A stretch of DNA of 5,933 bases from Spirochaetaceae bacterium (GTDB taxonomy: Bacteria; Spirochaetota; Spirochaetia; PWKH01). Location of the stretch: contig PWNW01000147.1 in assembly GCA_003557605.1 (NCBI GenBank), forward strand, positions 1 through 5,933, written 5' to 3'. Below the pieces are notes generated by a model. That model searched no databases and had not been told where the DNA came from. It saw only the letters and a list, made by a program, of their open reading frames with translations. Below are positions 1 through 5,006 of this stretch, in pieces; position 1 is the stretch's first letter, and each line of letters opens with the position of its first letter. The translations under genes were made by a program, and so were the position numbers.

Positions 1-55
1 CACAAAAAAAACTCAGAGCCTTTGTGATAAGCTTGATCTCAATCTTAAACTTACA

Positions 56-73
56 GGTGCCCTGTAGGGCACC
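56..73 (-). terminator. Candidate hairpin terminator downstream of the YihY-family gene
   Basis: A perfect 7-bp inverted repeat, GGTGCCC and GGGCACC with a TGTA loop, lies 14 nt past the stop codon of the minus-strand gene. It is GC-rich in an otherwise AT-rich gap, as expected for an intrinsic terminator. The weak point is the tail: reading the minus strand, the stem is followed only by TGTAAGTTT, not a clean U-run. A run of eight T (minus strand, positions 4-11) lies about 45 nt further on, so termination could occur there instead. An alternative pairing, ACAGG with CCTGT at 53-65, competes with this stem. Confidence 0.45.
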
Positions 74-87
74 CTAAAGTGTAAAAG

Positions 88-1326
88 TTACTGCTTAATG
101 AATGAAAGAAGGCTCTGGTCCTTTATCTGATCAAGACCCGCTGCCAGGATGTTCTGGGCGGATACCGTTCCCGGAGTGGCGGCCTGCATGCCCGTCTCCA
201 GGGTGCCGAACATAATCTTCACGGCATCATGCATCCTGATATCCTCAAGGGGGCGGGCGGGCATACAGCTCCTGCCCCCCTTGTCCGTCCTGATAATGAA
301 CCCTGAACGTTCAAGAATGCTGATATAAGACGACATCTTCTCATCAGGTATGGAGAGCCGCAGAGAAAGCTCCCTGGAGCTGACAGGTCCCTCTCCCCGT
401 TTGTAGGCTGAAGCAATCTCAGCAAGCACGTCAATACCGTGGGCAAGCACTTCCAGGGGGGACTCCATCGCCCGGTAGGTGACCGAGCGTTTCGGCTGGT
501 ACTGATGCACATAGGAAATCTCGACGGCCATAAAAATAATAATCCAGACCAGATAGACCCATAGCAGAAACACCAGCAGGGCGGCAAAGGAGCCGTAAAT
601 GATGGAATAATTGAGCACCCTGTTGACAATTTCCATGAACAGGGTGTTGGAAATCTGGAACAGCACCAGTCCGAGGAGAGAACCGATGGCGGCGCTGCTT
701 GCTTTCACCTTGGTGTTGGGGACTATCAGGATCAGGAAGAACAGCACCAGGAACATCATTACCCAGGGGGCAAACACCCGCAGCAGGCGGATTGCAATCA
801 CCACCTCTTCACTGAGCAGCAGCTCCCTGCGGATAATCGTCACAACACTGACATATGCACTGAGCAGAAGGGTGCTGATCACCAGCACGGTGATGAACCT
901 CGCCATTCTCAGCAGGAAATTGGTATGCAGTGAAGTTCGGTATATTTGATTGACCGTCATCCAGACCCGGTTCAGCAGGAATACCGAGGTGATCATGAAG
1001 GAAATGAGCCCTATCACCCCGAGGCTGCCTGCATTGAGCAGGAATCCTTCAACCAGTTCAATGAAGCTGGCCTCTACTGCCTCCCCGAACTGCACCAGCA
1101 GGTACTCCTGTATGTAGTTCTGCACTTCGTTGATCACCCCGAAGGCGGAAAAGAGCGCCATGGTAAAGGCAAGGAAGGGAACCATGGAAACCAGGGTTGA
1201 ATAGACCACGCTGGAGGCCAGGATCATCACCTTGTCCCTGCTGAAATGGTACCCCACTTCACGAAAGAACGTGTATATTCTGCTTCCCTGCTGCACCGCA
1301 GTGCTGAAGATAGTCATAGTGGGCAT
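88..1326 (-). CDS. YihY/UPF0761 (BrkB-like) family inner-membrane protein with C-terminal winged-helix-like domain
   Basis: The 412-residue protein belongs to the YihY/virulence factor BrkB family of multi-pass inner-membrane proteins, whose biochemical role is not settled. The family hallmarks are visible: an N-terminal helix with ASSVVYSTLVSMVPFLAF (residues 37-54), and the late signature YGSFAALLVFLLWVYLVWII (244-263) running into AVE. Hydrophobic segments lie near 36-60, 96-118, 143-165, 183-205, 212-235 and 244-270, giving the usual six helices. After the last helix, residues 285-375 form a soluble tail. Its middle part (about 292-347, SSRELSLRLSIPDEKMSSYI then LERSGFI) reads like a winged helix, a known extension in some members. 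No Shine-Dalgarno is visible before the ATG. An in-frame TGA nine bases upstream limits the start to this ATG or the one three codons later. It is transcribed divergently from the antiporter gene. The family call is firm; the function is unknown. Confidence 0.9.
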   Translation of the reverse strand: MPTMTIFSTAVQQGSRIYTFFREVGYHFSRDKVMILASSVVYSTLVSMVPFLAFTMALFSAFGVINEVQNYIQEYLLVQFGEAVEASFIELVEGFLLNAGSLGVIGLISFMITSVFLLNRVWMTVNQIYRTSLHTNFLLRMARFITVLVISTLLLSAYVSVVTIIRRELLLSEEVVIAIRLLRVFAPWVMMFLVLFFLILIVPNTKVKASSAAIGSLLGLVLFQISNTLFMEIVNRVLNYSIIYGSFAALLVFLLWVYLVWIIIFMAVEISYVHQYQPKRSVTYRAMESPLEVLAHGIDVLAEIASAYKRGEGPVSSRELSLRLSIPDEKMSSYISILERSGFIIRTDKGGRSCMPARPLEDIRMHDAVKIMFGTLETGMQAATPGTVSAQNILAAGLDQIKDQSLLSFIKQ

Positions 1327-1355
1327 TGTATATCAGGAAGGGGAAACTGTACAGC

Positions 1356-1384
1356 ATCATGAAAGCCGTGATCTGCTGTTTCAA
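1356..1384 (-). promoter_or_regulatory. Candidate sigma-70 promoter for the YihY-family gene
   Basis: On the minus strand TTGAAA (1384-1379) is followed after 17 nt by CATGAT (1361-1356), matching the -35 at 5 of 6 and the -10 at 4 of 6 positions. Transcription would start near 1349, leaving a leader of about 23 nt. The promoter contains an imperfect inverted repeat (CAGCA-TCA at 1352-1359, TGA-tc-TGCTG at 1369-1378), which may be an operator or chance. Confidence 0.35.
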
Positions 1385-1418
1385 CTGTATATCCGGGAAG
1401 AATTAATCAGCAATGCAG

Positions 1419-1447
1419 TTGACACGGCTGAATCATCCCTGTAGATT
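1419..1447 (+). promoter_or_regulatory. Sigma-70 type promoter for the sodium/calcium antiporter gene
   Basis: A perfect TTGACA (1419-1424) is followed after exactly 17 nt by TAGATT (1442-1447), which matches the -10 consensus at 4 of 6 positions. Transcription would begin near 1454. This gives a very short leader in which GGAG (1458-1461) sits 6 nt before the ATG at 1468. Placement directly before the gene supports the call. Confidence 0.55.
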
Positions 1448-1467
1448 CTTCACTAACGGAGATCTTC

Positions 1468-2502
1468 ATGGAGCACTGGATTACCTCACAGGCAGCACAG
1501 CTGCCGACATTGCTGCTGATTGGAATTACCGCAGTCTGCCTGGTTGTCTTGAGCAAGGGAGCCGACATTCTGGTGAATGAGGCAGTGAGCCTTTCAGTCA
1601 GGTGGGGCATTCCGAAGATTGTCATCGGGGCAACCATCATCAGCATCGGAACTACGGCACCGGAAGCGGCAGTCTCGGTTGCCGCCGCAGTCAGCGGACG
1701 TCCTGACATCGCCCTGGGCAATGCGGTAGGCTCCATCATCTGCGATACCAGCATGATCATCGGCATCGCAGCCCTGATCCGCCCCCTTCCCTCACAGCGC
1801 TCGGTGACCGACAAGCAGGCCTGGATCCATCTGGGCTCTGCGCTGCTTCTGGTGCTCATCGCACTTCCCTGGAGCTCCATCGGCAAGGGACTGTTTCAGA
1901 CCGGGACATTTCCCCAGTGGGCCGGATTTCTCTTTCTTGCCCTGCTGGCCCTCTACCTGTACCGGACCGTAAAGTCATCCAGAAACTCCGAAGAAGCATC
2001 AGGACTTCCTGAAGAAACTGCAATAGAGGACCCTGAATCCTCCGCCACCCCGGTGGTGTTCCTGAAGCTTCTTTTCGGCCTCGCTCTGATTGTTGTTTCA
2101 TCCAGGGTGCTCATCCCTGCGGTTGAGGAAACCGCATTCCGGGCAGGAATTCCCCAGTCCGTCATCGCCGCAACACTGGTAGCCTTCGGCACCTCCCTGC
2201 CGGAACTGGTAACCGCCGTCACTGCCAGCAGGCGCGGGCACGGAGAACTGGCCATCGGCAACATCATCGGAGCCGATATACTCAATGTGCTGTTTGTCGT
2301 CGGGGCATCTGCAGCTGTTACCCCCGGAGGACTAGCGGTGCCGCAGCAGTTCTACTGGTTCCATTTCCCGGTGATGCTCTCAGTTGTCCTGATATTCCGG
2401 CTGACCCTGCTCTCCCGGTCGGGGACCGTCGGGCGAATCCCAGGCGCACTGCTGCTGCTGTTCTATATTGCCTTTGTGATCCTCAGCTATACCGTCATCT
2501 AG
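1468..2502 (+). CDS. Sodium/calcium antiporter, CaCA family (YrbG-like)
   Basis: This 344-residue inner-membrane protein exchanges Ca2+ for Na+ or H+ by family membership. It has the two inverted alpha repeats that build the ion sites of the Ca2+:cation antiporter superfamily. Alpha-1 spans residues 51-101, with GTTAPE (61-66) and GNAVGSIICD (84-93). Alpha-2 spans 232-280, with GTSLPE (241-246) and GNIIGADILN (264-273). The acidic residues Glu66 and Glu246 are both kept. A hydrophilic loop at about 168-194, rich in E, S and P, separates the two halves, as is usual. Helices fill the rest, about ten in all. Alpha-1 departs from consensus: GTSLPE is GTTAPE, and the usual Asn at the end of GSxxxN is Asp93. 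GGAG six bases before the ATG fixes the start. The TAG stop overlaps that of the convergent hydrolase gene. The family is certain; the exact ion pair is not. Confidence 0.93.
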   Translation: MEHWITSQAAQLPTLLLIGITAVCLVVLSKGADILVNEAVSLSVRWGIPKIVIGATIISIGTTAPEAAVSVAAAVSGRPDIALGNAVGSIICDTSMIIGIAALIRPLPSQRSVTDKQAWIHLGSALLLVLIALPWSSIGKGLFQTGTFPQWAGFLFLALLALYLYRTVKSSRNSEEASGLPEETAIEDPESSATPVVFLKLLFGLALIVVSSRVLIPAVEETAFRAGIPQSVIAATLVAFGTSLPELVTAVTASRRGHGELAIGNIIGADILNVLFVVGASAAVTPGGLAVPQQFYWFHFPVMLSVVLIFRLTLLSRSGTVGRIPGALLLLFYIAFVILSYTVI

Positions 2503-3425
2503 CCCAGCCGGTCATCAAGCCATGATGCCAGGAATGCGGACACCTCGTTGCGGTTTGTCTCATGAAACAGCTCATGCCGAGCTCCTTCCCAGAGCTTCAG
2601 AGTCACATCCGCTGCACCCTGCTCACGGTACCTGCTCCAGAGCGCTTCTACGGCCTTTCCGTTTTTCCCCACGGGATCTCTTGTCCCGCTGATCAGCAGG
2701 ACGGGAAGGTCCCTGGGAATCTTTGTGATATTCGCCGGATCATGGATCAGGATAAGCCCGTCCAGCAGGTCACGGAAGAACGCAGAAGTGCAAATAAACC
2801 CGCACAGCGGATCATCCACATAGAGGTCCACCTCTTCGTCATCCCTGCTCAGCCAGTCAAAGGAAGTCCGGGAGGGCTTAAACTGCCGGTTGAAGGATCC
2901 GAAGGAGAGAGAATCCAGCTGCCGGTCACGGTGCTTCAGTCCGTGCTTTGCGGCGTTGCGGAGCGCAAGCCGCCGCCCAAGGCGTCCCATGACGCCGGGA
3001 TTCCCTCCGGTGCCGCTGAGCACCACGCCCCGGTAGAGACCGGGATGCCGGAACATCATGGTCCTGGACAGGAAGGACCCCATGCTGTGGCCGATGAGAA
3101 ACAGCGGGATATCCGGCTGCTCTGCCCGGATTTTCTCCCCGATCTCCCGAATGTCCTCAACCATCCGCTCCCAGCCGTTTTCCTGAGCAATAAACCCAAG
3201 CTCTTCCTGGTCCTCAGCGGTCTTGCCGTGCCCCCGCAGATCCTGGGCGTAGACAATGTACCCGGCTTTTGTCAGCCGCAGGGCGGCATCATCATACCGT
3301 GCCGCATGCTCTGCCATCCCATGAACAATCTGCACCGCCGCCTTCGGATCTCCCTCCGGGGGATTCCAGCGGTAATAAAACACCTTCTTACCGTCACCTG
3401 CGGTGACGTACCAGCCCCGTGCCAT
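2499..3425 (-). CDS. Alpha/beta hydrolase, monoacylglycerol lipase / lysophospholipase-like (Hydrolase_4 family)
   Basis: The 308-residue serine hydrolase has the complete features of the PldB/monoglyceride lipase group, which cleaves lysophospholipids or monoacylglycerols. The oxyanion segment VHGMAEHAARY is at 34-44, followed by DLRGHGKT (62-69). The nucleophile elbow is GHSMGS (112-117) with Ser114. The acid is Asp250 in ISGTRDPVG, and the base is His284 in GARHELFHE. A cap region lies between about 140 and 230. No signal peptide or membrane segment is seen, so it is probably cytoplasmic. A strong AAAGGAGG (3439-3432) six bases before the ATG fixes the start. It appears to be the last gene of the DUF2089/SHOCT-like operon, 66 nt after the preceding stop with no terminator between. 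Its own stop codon shares CTAG with the antiporter stop. The substrate is not determined by sequence alone. Confidence 0.92.
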   Translation of the reverse strand: MARGWYVTAGDGKKVFYYRWNPPEGDPKAAVQIVHGMAEHAARYDDAALRLTKAGYIVYAQDLRGHGKTAEDQEELGFIAQENGWERMVEDIREIGEKIRAEQPDIPLFLIGHSMGSFLSRTMMFRHPGLYRGVVLSGTGGNPGVMGRLGRRLALRNAAKHGLKHRDRQLDSLSFGSFNRQFKPSRTSFDWLSRDDEEVDLYVDDPLCGFICTSAFFRDLLDGLILIHDPANITKIPRDLPVLLISGTRDPVGKNGKAVEALWSRYREQGAADVTLKLWEGARHELFHETNRNEVSAFLASWLDDRLG

Positions 3426-3430
3426 CTGCT

Positions 3431-3480
3431 GCCTCCTTTGCCTGATACCTATTGTACGCCATCAGAAGCTCCGGAGGCAA
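3431..3480 (-). promoter_or_regulatory. Possible Shine-Dalgarno-sequestering hairpin before the hydrolase gene
   Basis: In the minus-strand transcript, TTGCCTCC (3480-3473) can pair by GCCTCC with the GGAGGC that makes up the hydrolase ribosome-binding site (3436-3431). Alternatively its TTGCCT can pair with AGGCAA just upstream of that site (3443-3438). The two pairings exclude one another; the first hides the Shine-Dalgarno sequence and the second leaves it open. CTCCGGAG within the same stretch is also self-complementary and would compete. This is seen by eye and the pairing has not been modelled. Confidence 0.25.
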
Positions 3481-3491
3481 GCAAAGAAGGG

Positions 3492-3872
3492 TTACTCAAT
3501 GAAAATCTTAACCTGCTCTCCCGTATCCTCATCGGTCACGTCCACCAGCGTCAGATCCTCCAGTTCATCAATGGAGCCGACAATTTCATCAATGTCTATT
3601 CCCTGATCATCCAGCTCCTGCTTCGCCTCCTTGGGAATAAACCGTTCAGCCCACTTTACCAGCCTCAGGGGTATCCTGATGTTCACCTGGGGCTTCTCCG
3701 ATCCAGGCTTGGTCACCAGGATTCTAAGCTTTCTCCCCTTCATTGAGGGTTTCTGCAGGGCCTTTTCTTCCTGCTGCTCAGATCCCAAAGCATCGAGAAG
3801 CTCGGAAGATTCTGAAGCACTGATTTTTCCTTCCTCCACCATTTGGAGAATTCTCATTTTCTCTTCGTTCAT
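3492..3872 (-). CDS. Small SHOCT-like domain-containing protein partnered with DUF2089
   Basis: This is a 126-residue soluble protein of unknown function. Residues 1-30 form the short helical hairpin typical of SHOCT-like domains (EKMRILQMVEEGKISASESS, then ELLDAL). That motif usually mediates oligomerisation. A charged linker (31-47) leads to a C-terminal alpha/beta region (48-126), with RKLRILVT, VNIRIPLRLVKWAERFIP and an acidic stretch ending GEQVKIFIE. I recall this layout from small proteins encoded beside DUF2089 genes, and from the N-terminal part of some YvlB/LiaX-like proteins. There is no signal peptide or membrane helix. The ATG overlaps the upstream stop as ATGA, implying translational coupling. 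GAGGAG lies ten bases ahead, inside the upstream gene. It probably acts with the DUF2089 protein; this is inferred from the overlap and the shared hairpin motif. Confidence 0.82.
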   Translation of the reverse strand: MNEEKMRILQMVEEGKISASESSELLDALGSEQQEEKALQKPSMKGRKLRILVTKPGSEKPQVNIRIPLRLVKWAERFIPKEAKQELDDQGIDIDEIVGSIDELEDLTLVDVTDEDTGEQVKIFIE

Positions 3873-4255
3873 CTCTGTGTTTCTCCTCGCAGCTGCGCTG
3901 CTGCTTCATCTGCACGAATTTCACCCTGCTCAAGCTTGCGCAGGATCTCCTGCCGATCGACCTGCACCTCACGATATCCATCGTCCTGGTAACCCATATT
4001 TTCGATAACCCGGTTCAGCATCCCCCGCACCGTCGGGTAAGAAACTCCAAGAATTTTCTCCATCTCCTTGATGGATCCCCTTGAGCGCACAAAATGCTCA
4101 ATAAATTCCTGGTCCTCCCGGGACAGCCTTCCCAGCCTGCCTGACAGGGGAAGAAACCTTCCGCGTATCACCGTTTCGCAGCCCGGGCAATGGTACTCCG
4201 AGACCATGAGCGCTGAGCTGCAGACCGGGCATTCTTGAAGCTGATGTTTTTTCAT
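3869..4255 (-). CDS. DUF2089 family zinc-ribbon / helix-turn-helix protein, probable transcriptional regulator
   Basis: The 128-residue protein matches DUF2089. An N-terminal zinc ribbon has Cys9-x2-Cys12 and Cys23-x2-Cys26 (CPVC, CPGC). A sigma-70 region 4-like helix-turn-helix follows at about 44-89 (LSREDQEFIEHFVRSRGSIK, then EILGVSYPTVRGMLNRV by pattern, with KILGVSYPTVR read directly). The C-terminal tail, about 99-124, contains EILRKLEQGEIRADEAAAQL, which resembles the SHOCT-like hairpin at the start of the next gene product. The likely role is DNA binding, with the tail as an oligomerisation or partner-docking segment; no target is known from family knowledge. AGGAG (4266-4262) six bases before the ATG fixes the start. 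It is the first gene of a minus-strand operon, overlapping the next gene by ATGA. It is divergent from the phosphoesterase gene across a repeat-bearing AT-rich region, as expected for a local or self-regulator. Confidence 0.87.
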   Translation of the reverse strand: MKKHQLQECPVCSSALMVSEYHCPGCETVIRGRFLPLSGRLGRLSREDQEFIEHFVRSRGSIKEMEKILGVSYPTVRGMLNRVIENMGYQDDGYREVQVDRQEILRKLEQGEIRADEAAAQLRGETQR

Positions 4256-4269
4256 ATGCTTCTCCTGTA

Positions 4270-4290
4270 TTAATATTATTAATATATTTT
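4270..4290 (+). repeat. Operator-like direct repeat, copy 1 (21 bp)
   Basis: This AT-only 21-mer is repeated at 4322-4342 with one mismatch (20 of 21 identical) at an offset of 52 bp, close to five helical turns. Its first 13 bases form a palindrome, TTAATA-T-TATTAA. It covers the candidate -10 of the DUF2089 operon. That position suggests an operator, perhaps for the adjacent HTH protein. Low complexity makes chance similarity more likely than in mixed sequence. Confidence 0.5.
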
Positions 4291-4304
4291 AAGATAAATG
4301 TCAA
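4275..4304 (-). promoter_or_regulatory. Candidate promoter of the DUF2089-SHOCT-hydrolase operon
   Basis: On the minus strand a perfect TTGACA (4304-4299) is followed after 18 nt by AATAAT (4280-4275), which is 5 of 6 to the -10 consensus. Transcription would start near 4268, just ahead of the AGGAG at 4266-4262. TTGACA holds two of the only three G/C bases in this AT-rich core, which makes it stand out. The -10 lies inside direct-repeat copy 1. Confidence 0.5.
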
Positions 4305-4323
4305 TATTATTTATTATAATATT
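4303..4323. repeat. Perfect 8-bp inverted repeat in the divergent promoter region
   Basis: AATATTAT (4303-4310) and ATAATATT (4316-4323) are exact reverse complements around a TTATT spacer. The element lies between the two 21-bp direct repeats. It touches the TTGACA of the DUF2089 promoter on one side and contains TATAAT of the opposite strand on the other. It overlaps a second perfect palindrome, AATATTAATATT (4318-4329). It could be a protein-binding site; AT richness limits confidence. Confidence 0.4.
4315..4320 (+). promoter_or_regulatory. Candidate -10 element for the phosphoesterase gene
   Basis: An exact TATAAT lies 74 nt before the ATG at 4394. No convincing -35 is present at 16-18 nt spacing, so the element could belong to an activator-dependent promoter or be incidental in AT-only DNA. 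If used, transcription starts near 4327, within direct-repeat copy 2. Confidence 0.3.
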
Positions 4324-4342
4324 AATATTTTTAATATATTTT
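4322..4342 (+). repeat. Operator-like direct repeat, copy 2 (21 bp)
   Basis: Second copy of the 21-mer at 4270-4290, differing at one position (T for A at base 9). It lies just downstream of the TATAAT at 4315-4320, where a bound protein would block transcription toward the phosphoesterase gene. Confidence 0.5.
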
Positions 4343-4393
4343 TTTCACTTCCGACTCTGTACCATACCGGCAGTTTCTGGTACCATCCCACCC

Positions 4394-4912
4394 ATGCGGT
4401 TTGGAGTAATCTCAGACATCCACGGAAGCATCGAAGCCCTGAAAACCATTGACAGCCAAATGAGGGCCATGGAGATTGACATTCTCCTGGCTGCCGGGGA
4501 TTTTGCCGGGACTGCTCATCAGGAGTTTTTCAGGCTTTTCTCCTCTATGCCCTGGAAGATCCTGGCGGTACGGGGCAACTGCGATGCTGAAGAGGACGGA
4601 CAGTTCTACGGGTTTTCCCTGCCCCACTACAGAAAAGTCCCCTTCAAGCAGAGGAATATCCTGCTCACCCACGGCCACATCAAAATCAGTGGCGCTTCAG
4701 CAGGCCTTCAGGAAGGGGACATATATGTGTCTGGACATACCCATATTCCATCCCTGGAAGTTTCTCCCCAGGGAATTATTCTGATGAACCCTGGGTCTGC
4801 AGTCCTTCCCAGGGAAAACCATCCGCCTTCCTTCGGACTGATCACCGACACGGTGATAGAGCTGAGACACCTGGGGTCCCGACGGTGCTTTAAAAAGGTT
4901 GAGCTTGCATAA
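4394..4912 (+). CDS. yfcE: YfcE-family metallophosphoesterase
   Basis: The 172-residue protein is a calcineurin-like phosphodiesterase of the YfcE/MJ0936 group, metal-dependent enzymes active on model phosphodiesters; the natural substrate is unsettled. All metal-binding motifs are present in order: DIHG (Asp8, His10), GDF (Asp36), RGNCD (Asn62), THGH (His93), and SGHTHIP (His115, His117), followed by NPGS (132-135). AVRGNCD with nearby acidic residues matches E. coli YfcE closely. The segment between GDF and RGNCD is shorter than in E. coli YfcE (about 172 versus 184 residues overall). The frame stays open upstream to 4298, but those codons give a hydrophobic AT-encoded stretch, and the fold begins MRFGVISDIHG, so the ATG at 4394 is chosen. 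No Shine-Dalgarno precedes it (TGGTACCATCCCACCC), which is unusual here. It is divergent from the DUF2089 operon. Confidence 0.9.
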   Translation: MRFGVISDIHGSIEALKTIDSQMRAMEIDILLAAGDFAGTAHQEFFRLFSSMPWKILAVRGNCDAEEDGQFYGFSLPHYRKVPFKQRNILLTHGHIKISGASAGLQEGDIYVSGHTHIPSLEVSPQGIILMNPGSAVLPRENHPPSFGLITDTVIELRHLGSRRCFKKVELA

Positions 4913-4931
4913 AAATATTATATTTATGCAA
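4905..4931. repeat. 27-bp imperfect palindrome over the yfcE stop codon
   Basis: TTGCATAAA (4905-4913) and TTTATGCAA (4923-4931) are exact inverted repeats. The nine bases between (AATATTATA) extend the symmetry except for one mismatch. The left arm contains the TAA stop of yfcE. There is no T-run after the right arm, so it is a poor intrinsic terminator in either direction. Bidirectional terminator or protein-binding site are both possible. Confidence 0.45.
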
Positions 4932-4940
4932 TATAACCAC

Positions 4941-4968
4941 TGTACATAGTGAATTTAATATGTATAAT
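4941..4968 (+). promoter_or_regulatory. Candidate promoter for argC
   Basis: TGTACA (4941-4946, 4 of 6 to the -35 consensus) lies 16 nt before an exact TATAAT (4963-4968). Transcription would start near 4975, giving a leader of about 43 nt. The leader contains the best ARG-box-like site and an AAGGA ribosome-binding site (5006-5010), seven bases before the ATG. Confidence 0.45.
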
Positions 4969-4976
4969 TATCGATT
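4959..4976. promoter_or_regulatory. Weak ARG-box-like site overlapping the argC -10
   Basis: TATGTATAATTATCGATT matches the enterobacterial ARG-box consensus WNTGAATWWWWATTCANW at 15 of 18 positions. It overlies the TATAAT of the candidate promoter. Its centre is 30 bp from that of the stronger site, whereas E. coli operators are usually 21 bp apart. The match is easier to reach in AT-rich DNA. Confidence 0.3.
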
Positions 4977-4988
4977 ACGAAGGGTTTA

Positions 4989-5006
4989 TTTGTATATTTA
5001 TTCATA
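4989..5006. promoter_or_regulatory. ARG-box-like ArgR operator upstream of argC
   Basis: TTTGTATATTTATTCATA matches the ARG-box consensus WNTGAATWWWWATTCANW at 17 of 18 positions; only the third base of the left TGAAT half differs. It lies in the argC leader, directly before the Shine-Dalgarno sequence. ArgR represses arginine biosynthesis genes with arginine as co-repressor, so position and gene identity agree. No argR gene is visible in the window. Confidence 0.5.

Noticed and set aside
14..117. 9-bp inverted repeat CAGAGCCTT (14-22) and AAGGCTCTG (109-117)
   Set aside because: The copies are 86 bp apart, one inside the coding region, with no mobile-element context; likely chance.
1327..1393. 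Direct repeat TGTATATC at 1327-1334 and 1386-1393
   Set aside because: Only eight AT-rich bases, at a 59-bp offset that fits no clear operator layout; too weak to claim.
1407..1886. Minus-strand 159-codon frame opposite the antiporter start
   Set aside because: Rich in Met, Ala and Thr, antisense to the conserved alpha-1 repeat and across its promoter; a shadow frame.
2562..3746. Long plus-strand open frame (394 codons) opposite the hydrolase and SHOCT-like genes
   Set aside because: It is antisense to two well-supported genes, crosses their boundary, has no recognisable domain and is rich in Pro, His and Arg, as expected for the shadow of GC-rich coding sequence.
4298..4393. Upstream extension of the yfcE frame with a hydrophobic N-terminus resembling a signal anchor
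   Set aside because: The residues come from AT-only intergenic DNA, and YfcE proteins are cytoplasmic and start directly at the DIHG-containing strand. The ATG at 4394 gives the standard family N-terminus.
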